The notes under the pieces are model-generated. The model was not told the origin of the DNA. It ran no database searches and saw only the letters and a program-made list of their open reading frames with translations. A stretch of 64,000 bases of DNA. Source: Streptomyces cellulosae. GTDB lineage: Bacteria; Actinomycetota; Actinomycetes; Streptomycetales; Streptomycetaceae. Location of the stretch: assembly GCF_000721105.1 (NCBI RefSeq), contig NZ_JOEV01000025.1, forward strand, positions 248,001-312,000. Direction: 5' to 3'. A program made the translations under genes and the position numbers. Below are positions 44,208 through 52,797 of the stretch, in pieces (positions within the stretch are counted from its first letter, which is position 1; the number at the start of each line of letters is the position of its first letter).

Positions 44208-44666
44208 ATGACCGACCGCCCGCCCCTGCCGCCCTTCACCCGCGAGAGCGCCGCCCAGAAGGTGCAGGCGGCCGAGGACGCCTGGAACACCCGCGACCCG
44301 CACCGCGTCTCGCTCGCCTACTCGGAGGACTCGGTGTGGCGCAACCGCGACACCTTCGTCACCGGCCGCGCCGAGATCGTCGACTTCCTCACCGCGAAAT
44401 GGGCACGGGAGCACGAGTACGCGCTGCGCAAGGACCTGTGGGCGTTCGACGGCAACCGCATCGCCGTCCGCTTCCAGTACGAGTGCCGGGACACCGAGGG
44501 CCGGTGGTGGCGGTCGTACGGCAACGAGTTGTGGGAGTTCGACGAGCACGGGCTGATGACCCGGCGGGAGGCGAGCATCAACGACGTGCCCATCGAGGAG
44601 GGGCAGCGCCGTGTCTTCGGCCCGCGGCCGGAAACCGAACGCGGACAGTCGTTCCCGCTTCAGTAG
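44208..44666 (+). CDS. DUF1348 (NTF2-like) family protein
   Basis: 152 residues with the near-invariant DUF1348 blocks [90 protein letters not shown] and [14 protein letters not shown]. The fold is NTF2-like; the biochemical role is unknown. The ATG at 44208 follows GGAGGA. It is divergent from a frameshifted tetR, a pairing typical of this family. Confidence 0.9.
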   Translation: MTDRPPLPPFTRESAAQKVQAAEDAWNTRDPHRVSLAYSEDSVWRNRDTFVTGRAEIVDFLTAKWAREHEYALRKDLWAFDGNRIAVRFQYECRDTEGRWWRSYGNELWEFDEHGLMTRREASINDVPIEEGQRRVFGPRPETERGQSFPLQ

Positions 44667-44675
44667 GGTTCCGGG

Positions 44676-45203
44676 GTGACCGAACAGGCCCCGAAACCCT
44701 TCCTGTACGTCGTCGTCTGCGCGGCCGGGATCGCCGCCGGCGTCGGCAGGCTGATCTCCGCCGCCCAGGAGCGGAACTGGGAGGTCGGTGTCATCGCGAC
44801 CCCCGTCGCCATGAACGGCTTCTTCGACACCGCCGCCGTCGAGGCGCTGACGGGGCGGCGGATCCGTTCGGCCTGGCGCAGGCCCGGCGACCCCCGTCCG
44901 TTCCCGCCGCCGGACGCCGTGGTCGTCGCGCCCGCCACCTTCAACACCCTCAACAAGTGGGCGGCCGGCTTCGCCGACACCCTCGCCGTGGCCACCCTGT
45001 GCGAGACGTACGGCATGCGCGTGCCAGTCGCCGCACTCCCGTGCGTGTCCGACACCCTGACCGCCCACCCCGCCTACCAGGACAGCCTGATACGGCTGCG
45101 CGCGATGGGCGTGAGGTTCGGTGAGCCGTACGCGGGCGAGCCGGGGGAGGACGGCGGGCGGCCGGAGTTCCGGTGGGAGCGGGCGCTGGACCTGCTGGCG
45201 TGA
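44676..45203 (+). CDS. flavoprotein (phosphopantothenoylcysteine decarboxylase-like fold)
   Basis: 175 residues of the HFCD flavoprotein family: YVVVCAAGIAAGVGRLISAAQERNWEVGVIATPVAMNGF, PDAVVVAPATFNTLNKWAAGFADTLAVATLCE (the FMN-phosphate/Asn region) and VAALPCVSDTLTAHPAYQ. Relatives are PPC decarboxylase, EpiD-type peptide decarboxylases and UbiX, so FMN binding is likely, while the reaction is open. The GTG at 44676 is 9 bp after the DUF1348 stop, suggesting cotranscription. Confidence 0.85.
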   Translation: MTEQAPKPFLYVVVCAAGIAAGVGRLISAAQERNWEVGVIATPVAMNGFFDTAAVEALTGRRIRSAWRRPGDPRPFPPPDAVVVAPATFNTLNKWAAGFADTLAVATLCETYGMRVPVAALPCVSDTLTAHPAYQDSLIRLRAMGVRFGEPYAGEPGEDGGRPEFRWERALDLLA

Positions 45204-45275
45204 ACCGCAGGGCTTGGAGCACACACGAAGTCGTACGCTCCCTTCGTACCCATTCCCAAGGCAGGAGCAGCAACG

Positions 45276-46247
45276 ATGCAGTACGTGAAGCTCGGTTCGA
45301 CGGGCCTGGACGTGTCGCGGATCTGTCTGGGCTGCATGACCTACGGCCTGCCGGACCGCGGCACGCACGAGTGGACCCTCGACGAGGAGGCGTCACGTCC
45401 GCTGATCCGGCAGGCGCTGGAGGCCGGGATCAACTTCCTCGACACCGCCAACGTCTACTCGGACGGCACCAGCGAGGAGATCGTCGGCAGGGCGCTCGCC
45501 GACTTCGCCCGGCGTGACGACGTCGTGCTCGCCACCAAGGTGCACGGCCGGATGCGGCCCGGGGCCAACGGCGCCGGACTGTCCCGCAAGGTGATCATGA
45601 CGGAGATCGACCACAGCCTCGCTCGCCTCGGCACCGACTACGTCGACCTCTACCAGATCCACCGCTTCGACCCGCACACCCCGGTCGAGGAGACCATGGA
45701 GGCCCTGCACGACCTGGTGAAGGCGGGCAAGGTGCGTTACATCGGGGCGAGTTCGATGTACGCCTGGCAGTTCTCCAAGATGCAGCACGTCGCCGAACGG
45801 CACGGCTGGACGAAGTTCGTGTCCATGCAGAACCACTACAACCTCCTCTACCGCGAGGAGGAGCGCGAGATGCTGCCCCTCTGCGCGGACCAGGGCGTCG
45901 GTGCCCTGCCGTGGAGCCCGCTGGCCCGCGGCCGGCTGACCCGGGACTGGGGCACCGTCACCGAGCGCAGCGCCACCGACGACTTCGGCAACCGCCTTTA
46001 CCAGGAGGGCGACCGCACCATCGTCGAGGCGGTCACCCGCATCGCGAACGACCGGGGCGTCCCGCGCGCCCAGGTGGCCCTCGCCTGGCTGCTGCACCAG
46101 GACACGGTGGCCGCCCCGATCGTCGGCGCCGCCAAGCCGCGGCACCTCGAGGATGCCGTGGCCGCCGTCGAACTGGAGCTCAGCGACAAGGAGATCGAGG
46201 AGCTGGAGCAGCCCTACACGACACGGCCGATCGTCGGCCACTCCTGA
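45276..46247 (+). CDS. aldo/keto reductase
   Basis: 323 residues forming the AKR (beta/alpha)8 barrel. FLDTANVYSDG contains the catalytic Asp and Tyr, ATKVHG the Lys and YQIHRFD the His; VPRAQVALAWLLHQ and VGAAKPRHLEDAV bind NADPH. The IHRFDPHTPVEETMEALHDLVKAGKVRYIGASSM segment places it in the AKR group of YajO/Tas-like enzymes. Substrates are probably reactive aldehydes or ketones. Upstream, CTTGGAGCACAC (about 45213) resembles one half of a MerR-type box, though the other half is degenerate. The ATG at 45276 follows AGGAG. Confidence 0.92.
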   Translation: MQYVKLGSTGLDVSRICLGCMTYGLPDRGTHEWTLDEEASRPLIRQALEAGINFLDTANVYSDGTSEEIVGRALADFARRDDVVLATKVHGRMRPGANGAGLSRKVIMTEIDHSLARLGTDYVDLYQIHRFDPHTPVEETMEALHDLVKAGKVRYIGASSMYAWQFSKMQHVAERHGWTKFVSMQNHYNLLYREEEREMLPLCADQGVGALPWSPLARGRLTRDWGTVTERSATDDFGNRLYQEGDRTIVEAVTRIANDRGVPRAQVALAWLLHQDTVAAPIVGAAKPRHLEDAVAAVELELSDKEIEELEQPYTTRPIVGHS

Positions 46248-46265
46248 GGAAGGCGCGGCGCGGGA

Positions 46266-46293
46266 CGGCCGCCGAGGTTCCGCCGGGCGGCCG
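46266..46293. terminator. convergent hairpin terminator
   Basis: Perfect 8-bp arms CGGCCGCC/GGCGGCCG with a 12-base loop lie between the aldo/keto reductase stop and the 3' end of the convergent dioxygenase gene. Confidence 0.5.
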
Positions 46294-46319
46294 GCGCCCT
46301 CAGTGCGGTCAGTGCTCCG

Positions 46320-47126
46320 TCAGTGCGGTCCGTGCGGTGCGAACTCCGTGCCGCACGGACCCGCGCCCTCGCTGCGCGGCAGCGGCACCCGCTCGCCGTT
46401 CATCGACAGCGTGCGGTAGTAGTGCCCGATGCGCTCGGTCGACCGCCCCACGTAGTGGCCGATGAACGAGCGGCGGAAGCGGTCGGTGGAGCGGTTGGGC
46501 TGCGAGCCGTGCACCAGGCTGCCGTTGAAGAACAGCACGTCCCCCGGCCGCATGTCGACCGGCGCGGCCGTCAGTCCCGGCGGCGGGGGCACGTACTCCC
46601 GCGCGAACGACACCTCGGCGTCCGCCTCCTCGGGGCAGAACAGCTCCATCCGGTGGGTGCCGGGCACCACTTCCAGACCGCCGTTGTCCCGGTCGATCTC
46701 GTCGCAGGCGACCCACGCCGCCACACAGGTGCCCGGCTCGACCCGCAGATAGAAATTGTCCTGGTGCAGCGCCTGCCCCCGGGCCCCCGGCGGCTTGAAG
46801 TAGAACATGCTCTGCGCGGCCAGCACCTCCTCGCCCAGCAGTGCCTCCAGCACCGTGCGCAGTCGCGGGTCCAACAGCATGTTCCGGGCGAGGCCGTTGA
46901 TCTCGTGCGGATGCATCACCCGTGGATACCGGTGCAGCGGATCCGCCGACGCGCGCGGCTCGAAGTGCCCCGGCACGGGCCCGGCCGCGTGCAGCGCCGC
47001 GAACTCGGCGCACAGCCGGTCGATCTCGTCGTCCCCGAACAGCCCCCGTACGACGGTGAAGCCGTCCTCCTCGAAGCGGCGCAGCGAGGTCTTGGTCAGG
47101 CGGGGGCCGTTGTCCGTGGCTGTCAT
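46320..47126 (-). CDS. phytanoyl-CoA dioxygenase (PhyH) family 2-oxoglutarate/Fe(II) oxygenase
   Basis: 268 residues. The iron-binding HxD is in ALHQDNFYL and the distal His in NGSLVHGSQPNRS; the Arg a few residues later can hold 2-oxoglutarate. Further family motifs are EEDGFTVVRGLF, YFKPPGARG and GGLEVVPGTHRM. PhyH-like enzymes hydroxylate aliphatic substrates, including natural-product intermediates and ectoine. The substrate here is not evident. The ATG at 47126 is divergent from an AraC regulator 71 bp away, which probably controls it. Confidence 0.9.
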   Translation of the reverse strand: MTATDNGPRLTKTSLRRFEEDGFTVVRGLFGDDEIDRLCAEFAALHAAGPVPGHFEPRASADPLHRYPRVMHPHEINGLARNMLLDPRLRTVLEALLGEEVLAAQSMFYFKPPGARGQALHQDNFYLRVEPGTCVAAWVACDEIDRDNGGLEVVPGTHRMELFCPEEADAEVSFAREYVPPPPGLTAAPVDMRPGDVLFFNGSLVHGSQPNRSTDRFRRSFIGHYVGRSTERIGHYYRTLSMNGERVPLPRSEGAGPCGTEFAPHGPH

Positions 47127-47197
47127 ACGTCAGCTCCTCGCGCTCGGGTGTCCTCGGTATGTCACGCTAGGCCGCCGCGCGCCGAAGGAGGATGCCC

Positions 47198-48112
47198 GTG
47201 ACCGCTGACGCGTTGCCCGGGGCTGCCGCGTCCGGTGATCCCGCCCCGCCGCCGGGGCTGGTGGTGGTCGGACGGTTCGACCAGACCCCGGGGTACGGCG
47301 TCAGCCGGCCGCGGGGAGCGGGCAGCTGGCTGTTCACCTGGACCACGGGAGGGCGGGGCCGGCTGAGGCAGGGCGGGACCGAGGCATGGGCCGGTGCCGG
47401 AGACCTGGTGGTGCTCGCTCCGGGCATCCGGCACGACTACGGCGTCGCCCCGGGTGCCCCGCGCTGGCGTTTCTGGTGGGCGCACTGCCGGGCCAGGCCG
47501 TCGTGGGCGGCCTGGCTGCGTCCGTACGGCGCCGGCGACGGCCTGCATGTCGTCGCCCCGACTCCGGCACAGATGCACGACCGGATCGAGGCCGCGTTCC
47601 GCCGGATGCTGACCGACGCCCGCTGGACGGGCACCGGGGCACCGCCCGACGCTGAGGACGACCGGGAGGAGGTTGCCGTGGCACACGGCACCGCGGCCCG
47701 TGAACTCGCCCTGTGCGCCCTGGAGGAGGTCGTCCTGCTCACGGCCGGCGCGGCGCGGCACCCGGCGTCGGGCCCCGGCGTCGACCCCCGGGTGCGCCGC
47801 GCCCAGGAGCTGATCGCGGCCGACCCGGCGGCTCCGCACACCGTCCGTTCGCTCGCCGCGGCGGTCGCGCTGTCCCCGTCCCGGTTCGCACACCTGTTCA
47901 GTCAGCAGCTCGGGCGGTCGCCGATGCGGGCGCTGCGTGAGGCGCGACTGCATCACGCCGCCCGACTGCTGGAGGGCACCGACCTGCCCGTGGAACGGGT
48001 GGCCGTCGCCTCCGGTTTCGCGAGCCCCTTCCACTTCAACCGGGTCTTCCGCGAGCGGTACGGTATGCCGCCCGGCGCCTATCGGGCGGGCGGTCCAATG
48101 GTTGGGGCGTGA
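47198..48112 (+). CDS. AraC family transcriptional regulator
   Basis: 304 residues: an N-terminal cupin-like AraC ligand domain (SWLFTWTTGGRGRLRQGG, DLVVLAPGIRHDYG) and a C-terminal double helix-turn-helix (VRSLAAAVALSPSRFAHLFSQQLG; VERVAVASGFASPFHFNRVFRERYG). The start is decided by the ribosome binding site: AAGGAGG at 47185-47191 directly abuts ATG 47192, leaving no spacing, while GTG 47198 lies six bases after it. It is divergent from the PhyH dioxygenase, whose expression it likely activates, as in other AraC-PhyH pairs. Confidence 0.9.
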   Translation: MTADALPGAAASGDPAPPPGLVVVGRFDQTPGYGVSRPRGAGSWLFTWTTGGRGRLRQGGTEAWAGAGDLVVLAPGIRHDYGVAPGAPRWRFWWAHCRARPSWAAWLRPYGAGDGLHVVAPTPAQMHDRIEAAFRRMLTDARWTGTGAPPDAEDDREEVAVAHGTAARELALCALEEVVLLTAGAARHPASGPGVDPRVRRAQELIAADPAAPHTVRSLAAAVALSPSRFAHLFSQQLGRSPMRALREARLHHAARLLEGTDLPVERVAVASGFASPFHFNRVFRERYGMPPGAYRAGGPMVGA

Positions 48113-48533
48113 TCCGCGTAGACCGGCGCGGCCCGTGCTGGAGTGGACGTTCAATGGTTCGGGTCCATGGGACACACAGTCAACTGACTGTCGTCTCCGA
48201 ATGCGAGGCCGATACCGAGGCAATCCTCAATGGCCCAACGCGTTGACGATTCGTCAAAACGCTCCGGATGGCCCACAATGCATCGAACCGCGAGATGTCT
48301 TGTTACTACTAGCTGCCCTGTGCAAAAGTGTGCCTGGTCGGCGCACGGACAATAACTTTTCCCCTGTGCGTACGAGGCTGCTCCCGCCCGCTCTCCACGC
48401 TCCAAAAGAGCTGCCCTTGGAGTGGGTGTTCGAGAAGCCGAACCTTGTGCGGATGGATCCCGTCGCTTTGTCGGCGGCCCCGCATACCCGCTGGTATGGA
48501 CTTTGTGCAGTAAGCCCTCGGAGGAATGCCGCC
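48113..48533. other. 421-bp upstream region with two palindromes
   Basis: No gene is supported. This stretch is visibly less GC-rich than its surroundings and probably carries the promoter of the lectin-domain gene. It contains two perfect palindromes, ACAGTCAACTGACTGT (48176-48191) and TTGACGATTCGTCAA (48243-48257). Confidence 0.45.
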
Positions 48534-50519
48534 GTGAACGACGCAGGCCTGTCGAATTCCCCGACTCCCGCGCGTCCGTCCGACGCCACGGACGAACAGC
48601 TGAGCGCCGAGCTCAAGAAGTGGAGTGGGGCGACACCCGCGCTGCAACCCGTCGGTGAACTCCTCGACCGGCACTGGGAAGCGGCCTTCGCCTACGCCCG
48701 GCTGTGCACCGACGGCCCCCGCCCCGCGGGAATGCTCACCACCGCGGCATTCACCCGTCTCTTCGGCGAATCCCTGCGCCAGACCGGGCCGAGCGCCGCG
48801 TGGCGCCCCCAGCTTCTGGTCACCGTGCGCCGGATCGCCGCCGAGTGGGACGGCGACCACAGACGCGACATGCTGCACCCGGAGCTGAGAACCGAGGGCA
48901 GCGGCGGGGACCGGGCCGCGGCCCGCCTGCTGCCGCCCGCGAACCGCCGGCTGCTGTCGGGGGCGTTCCAGCGGCTGCCCCAGTCGGCCCGCTGTCTGCT
49001 GTGGCACATCGAGGTCGAGGCCGAACCGATCGGCATACCCGCCGCGCTCCTGGGCCTGGACGAGGAGGACGCCGGCGTCGCCCTGCGGCGGGCCCGCGAG
49101 CGGCTGCGCGAGGAGTGCCTCCAGGTCCACGGCGAACTCGCCCCCGAGGCGGACTGCCGGCACTACCGGCGACTGCTGGACGTGACCTACCGGCGCGGCG
49201 CTGTCGACATCGACCCCGACCTGCGCGGCCACCTGGAGCGGTGCAGGCACTGCCGGCACACCGCGGACCAACTGCACCAGTTCAGCCAAGGCCTCGGCCC
49301 CGCCCTCGCCGAAGCGGTGCTCGGCTGGGGCTCCCACGCCTACCTGGAGGCACGCGCCCGCGTGCAGGCCGCTCCGTACCAGCCGGAGGAAGCGGAGGGG
49401 GCGGACAGGCTGCCCGTGGCAGCCCAGGCAGAGCTCTTCGTCCGCGTGCCCCGGACGGTGGACCCCTCGATCATGGGCGAGGACTTCGCGCCCGCGACGA
49501 CCGCGCCCGCGTCCGCCACCCCGGCCACCCCCGCCACCCGTACCGGCTCCCGCACCGCCTCCCGCAGATCGGCCCACCGGGCCGCCCGCCGCACCAACCG
49601 CCGCAATCTCGGCGTGGCCGTCCTCACCGTCAGCGGGCTGATCGTCCTGCCGCTGGTCCTGTGGTCGTCCCTCGGCTCCTCGGACGGAAACGGGCCCGGC
49701 GACGACGCCCGCCCCTCCGACGCGCCCGGAGCCGGCGCGGACACCTCGGCCTCCGACCCGTCCTGGGCCGGCGCAGGGGACGGGCAGCAGGGAACCGTGC
49801 GTGGTCGGCTGCACAACGTCGCGTCCGGGCTGTGCGTCGGCGTCATCGGCGAGAAGACCGTCGAGGGCGCCGAGACCGAACTCACCGACTGCTCCTCGGA
49901 TGAGAGCCAGCAGTGGTCGTACGAGGCGGACGGTCTGCTGCGCAACGTGGCGGCCCCCGACCTCTGCATGGACTCCCACCTCGGCTACTCCGTGCGTCTC
50001 GCCCCCTGCACCGGGACGGCCAAGGCCGACGCCAAGAACATCCGCTACGACTTCACCCTCCAGGGCGCCCTCGTGCCGCGCTGGAACCAGGACCTGGCCC
50101 TCACCCCCGCGGCCACCGACGCGGCGGGCGCCCTGGTCGTCAAGAACCGCGACGACAGCTCCGCCCAGCGCTGGGTCGTCGACACCTCGAAGACCGACCT
50201 CCAGATGCAGGTGGTCAACTGGGGCGCGGAGAGCATCCCGGCGACCCCGCCCCAGGCCGGGCCCACGCCCAAGGCGTCGCAGAGCCCGACGGCGACGCCG
50301 ACTCCCACCCCGAAGTCGACCGCGAGCCCGTCGACTCCCGAGGCCACGCCGACCCCGACACCGCCCCCGGCGCCGTCGAATCCGTACCAGCCGGGCGGGC
50401 CCTGTTCCTACAACCCGTACTCCTGCTCTTGGGGCGGACAGCCCGGCGGCGGCTACGGCGGTTACGGCGGCGGATACGGTTACGGCGGCGGATACGGCTA
50501 CGGCGGCCCTCGCGGCTGA
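48534..50519 (+). CDS. large membrane protein: sigma-like/zinc-finger cytosolic part plus extracellular ricin-B lectin domain
   Basis: 661 residues in five parts: (1) residues 1-230, helical and reminiscent of ECF sigma factors (LFGESLRQTGPSAAWRPQLLVTVRRIAAEW); (2) a zinc-finger-like HLERCRHCRHTADQL near 237; (3) one membrane helix (LGVAVLTVSGLIVLPLVLWS, about 363-382); (4) a ricin-type lectin domain (HNVASGLCVGVIGEKTVEGA, LCMDSHLGYSVRLAPC, AQRWVVDTS); (5) a Pro/Thr linker and a Gly/Tyr-rich tail with GGYGYGG repeats. The order suggests a membrane-bound sensor or anti-sigma-type protein coupling an outside carbohydrate-binding domain to a DNA/RNA-polymerase-like inside part. The GTG at 48534 follows GGAGGA. 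The signalling role is inference. Confidence 0.75.
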   Translation: MNDAGLSNSPTPARPSDATDEQLSAELKKWSGATPALQPVGELLDRHWEAAFAYARLCTDGPRPAGMLTTAAFTRLFGESLRQTGPSAAWRPQLLVTVRRIAAEWDGDHRRDMLHPELRTEGSGGDRAAARLLPPANRRLLSGAFQRLPQSARCLLWHIEVEAEPIGIPAALLGLDEEDAGVALRRARERLREECLQVHGELAPEADCRHYRRLLDVTYRRGAVDIDPDLRGHLERCRHCRHTADQLHQFSQGLGPALAEAVLGWGSHAYLEARARVQAAPYQPEEAEGADRLPVAAQAELFVRVPRTVDPSIMGEDFAPATTAPASATPATPATRTGSRTASRRSAHRAARRTNRRNLGVAVLTVSGLIVLPLVLWSSLGSSDGNGPGDDARPSDAPGAGADTSASDPSWAGAGDGQQGTVRGRLHNVASGLCVGVIGEKTVEGAETELTDCSSDESQQWSYEADGLLRNVAAPDLCMDSHLGYSVRLAPCTGTAKADAKNIRYDFTLQGALVPRWNQDLALTPAATDAAGALVVKNRDDSSAQRWVVDTSKTDLQMQVVNWGAESIPATPPQAGPTPKASQSPTATPTPTPKSTASPSTPEATPTPTPPPAPSNPYQPGGPCSYNPYSCSWGGQPGGGYGGYGGGYGYGGGYGYGGPRG

Positions 50520-50530
50520 CCGGGCAGGCA

Positions 50531-50561
50531 GCCCCGCCGGTGACGCAGCCCTCCGCGGGGC
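50531..50561. terminator. convergent hairpin
   Basis: Arms GCCCCGC/GCGGGGC (7 bp) with a 17-base loop lie between the lectin-domain gene and the convergent permease gene. The stem is short, so confidence is modest. Confidence 0.4.
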
Positions 50562-50568
50562 CTCCGAT

Positions 50569-51825
50569 TCAGCCTCCGACCACCTGGAGCGACGCCCACA
50601 GCGCCAGCACGGCGGAGCCGAGCGCGGCCGGGACGGTGAGCAGTCCGAGCCGGGTGAACTCTCCCAGTCCGACCTCGTGGTCGTGCCGGTGCGCGATGCG
50701 CCGCCACAGCAGCGTGGCCAGCGATCCGGCGTAGGTGAGGTTGGGGCCGATGTTCACGCCGAGCAGCACCGCGAGAACGGCACCGGGTCCGGCCGCGGCG
50801 GTCAGCGGTAGCAGGACCAGCACGGCGGGCAGATTGTTGATCAGGTTCGCCAGTACGGCTGCCAGCACGGCGATGCCGAGCAGCGCGGCCAGGCCCGTCC
50901 CGCTCGGCAGCACGTGCCGCAGCGCGCCGGCGAGGCCGTTGTCGACGACCGCGCGGACGACGATGCCGAGCGCGAGCACGAACGCCAGGAACGCCGGCGA
51001 CGCCGCCCGCACCACGGTGAGCGGGGTGGCCTGCCGGCGGACCAGCGCCCGGCAGGCCAGCACCAGTGCTCCGGCGAGCGCCGCCCAGGCCGGCTCGACG
51101 CCGAGGGCGGAGGTCACGACGAACCCCGCCAGCGTGCAGGCGACGGTCACCAGCGCGAACACCGGCAGCCCGGGTGCGTCGGCCGGGCCGGGGGAGGGGG
51201 CGGCCCACGTCAGCTCGCGGTCGAAGAAACGCCGGAAGACCAGGTACTCGGCGCCGATCGCGACCAGCCACGGCAGCGTCATCAGCGCCGCGAACCGGGT
51301 GAAGCTCAGCCCGCTCGCCGCGAACGCCAGCAGGTTGGTGAGATTGGAGACGGGCAGCAGCAGTGAGGCCGTGTTCGACAGGTGAGCGCTCGCGTAGCTG
51401 TGCGGTGTGGCGGCGACACCCATCCGGGAGGCGGTGGCGAACACCACCGGCGTCAGCAGCACCACGGTGGCGTCCAGACTGAGGACGGCCGTGATCGCCG
51501 ACGCCAGGACGAACACCGCGGCCAGCAGCCGCCCGGGCGAACCGGCCGCCCGGCGGGCCATCCAGGCCCCGCACGCCGTGAAGAGCCCCTCGATGTCGCA
51601 GAAGTGGGCGAGCACCAGTACCGCGGCGAGGAACCCGACCACCGGCCCCAGCCGCTCGGCCTCCTGCCGCGCGTGGTCCAGTGAGATCGCCCCCGCCGCG
51701 ATCGCCGCCCCCGCCGCCGGGACCGCGACCACCGCCTCCGGCCAGCCGAAGGGCCTGAGCACCGCCCAGGTGAGGACGGCGACGAGCAGGACTACTGACA
51801 GGGACTCGGCGAGCGGGGTGTTCAG
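50569..51825 (-). CDS. ArsB/SLC13-type permease (arsenical pump-like)
   Basis: About 418 residues with ten or more helices and the ion-transporter superfamily pattern: WPEAVVAVPAAGAAIAAGAIS, LDATVVLLTPVVFATASRMG, SNTASLLLPVSNLTNLLAFA and the repeated LANLINNLPAVLVLLPLTA / GVNIGPNLTYAGSLATLLW. These are the ArsB/NhaD-type hairpin motifs for anion or Na+-coupled transport; no other ars gene is near, so arsenite as substrate is only a guess. Homologous N-termini (MNTTLAEWLSV type) match LNTPLAESLSV here, implying a CTG start at 51825 behind AAGGAT; the first conventional start is GTG 51762. Confidence 0.8.
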   Translation of the reverse strand: MNTPLAESLSVVLLVAVLTWAVLRPFGWPEAVVAVPAAGAAIAAGAISLDHARQEAERLGPVVGFLAAVLVLAHFCDIEGLFTACGAWMARRAAGSPGRLLAAVFVLASAITAVLSLDATVVLLTPVVFATASRMGVAATPHSYASAHLSNTASLLLPVSNLTNLLAFAASGLSFTRFAALMTLPWLVAIGAEYLVFRRFFDRELTWAAPSPGPADAPGLPVFALVTVACTLAGFVVTSALGVEPAWAALAGALVLACRALVRRQATPLTVVRAASPAFLAFVLALGIVVRAVVDNGLAGALRHVLPSGTGLAALLGIAVLAAVLANLINNLPAVLVLLPLTAAAGPGAVLAVLLGVNIGPNLTYAGSLATLLWRRIAHRHDHEVGLGEFTRLGLLTVPAALGSAVLALWASLQVVGG

Positions 51826-51941
51826 GGCGGGATCCTTCGAACGCGATCAGACGGAGCCCCGCCATCGAACCAGGACCTGGTAAGAGATCCGCCAAGCACC
51901 CCTCGCCCCCGGGAGACGTGGCCTCCTGGGGGAGCCGTGGG

Positions 51942-52664
51942 TCAGGCGCCGGTACCGGGACTGAACGGGATCAGCCTCACCGACGACTCGTTGCCGGACA
52001 CCGGCACCTTGCCGCCCTTCCACTTCACCTTCAGCGGGTCCCGCTCGTCCGGCGGGGTCACCAGCAGCGACGCCGGGGTGGCCGCGTGTGCCCCGCTGAT
52101 CTCGGGGTTTGCGAAGGACAGCCCGGCCCAGGCGCTCTTGCCCGGTGCCAGCCTGACGGTCACGACCGTACCGGGGGACCGCTTCGGGTCCGGACCCAGC
52201 TGCTTGCCCGACGCGTCGAGGAAGGCGGCGCCCGGGTAGCCGCGCACCGTGCAGGTACGGCCGGACTTGTTGGTCAGGACGATCGGGAAGTTCTCCTGCC
52301 CCGCGCCCGGGTCGTTGCGGCCGACGGACGCGCGCAACTCGGAGGTGTGACAGCGGCTGCTGGAGACCACCAGTGTTTCAGTGGTCCTGGTGGCGGCCGG
52401 TGTCGCCGAGTCGCTGCGGTGCGCGCTCGGGGGCGCGGTGCCCGTCGTGGAGCCGCTGTCGGTGTCCGTGCCGGTGCCGGTGGCGGTGGCGGTGGATGAG
52501 GCCGAGGCGGTCGTGGCGGCGTCGGTCGCGGGCGAGGCCGTACCGGACACCGTCCGGGGACCGCCCGCCGAATCATCGCCGCCGCACGCGGTCAGCAGGC
52601 CGAGCACCGCGACCGCACCCGCGAGCTGGACTGCCCGCCGAGCGCTCTGGGACGTTTTCACCAT
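51942..52664 (-). CDS. DUF4232 domain lipoprotein
   Basis: 240 residues. A signal sequence with the lipobox LLTACGG (Cys about residue 27) makes it a secreted lipoprotein. A ~70-residue Thr/Ser/Ala-rich linker follows, then a DUF4232 domain: CHTSELRASVGRNDPGAGQEN, IVLTNKSGRTCTVRGYPGAAFLDASG and a C-terminal VRLIPFSPG strand. The two Cys residues likely form a disulfide. Function unknown; such proteins are common on Streptomyces cell surfaces. The ATG at 52664 has GGGAG upstream. Confidence 0.85.
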   Translation of the reverse strand: MVKTSQSARRAVQLAGAVAVLGLLTACGGDDSAGGPRTVSGTASPATDAATTASASSTATATGTGTDTDSGSTTGTAPPSAHRSDSATPAATRTTETLVVSSSRCHTSELRASVGRNDPGAGQENFPIVLTNKSGRTCTVRGYPGAAFLDASGKQLGPDPKRSPGTVVTVRLAPGKSAWAGLSFANPEISGAHAATPASLLVTPPDERDPLKVKWKGGKVPVSGNESSVRLIPFSPGTGA

Positions 52665-52797
52665 GTCTGTCCACACTCCCGGAGATCCCTTGCACCCGGG
52701 CCACGGATGACCCACGTGTGTACGGCGCCTGGTGCCCCGTCACTGAGGTGCGATGCGGACGGCGCGGAAAAGTCGCGCGCCGCCCGGGGAAATCGTG

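Noticed and set aside
45205..45249. MerR-type operator before the aldo/keto reductase
   Set aside because: Only one half-site (CTTGGAGCACAC) fits and no MerR gene is in the window, so it is mentioned with the gene but not called as a separate feature.
47937..48533. Extending the lectin-domain protein upstream to make an 860-residue protein
   Set aside because: The extra sequence overlaps the AraC gene in another frame and has no family motifs. GTG 48534 has a good GGAGGA site.
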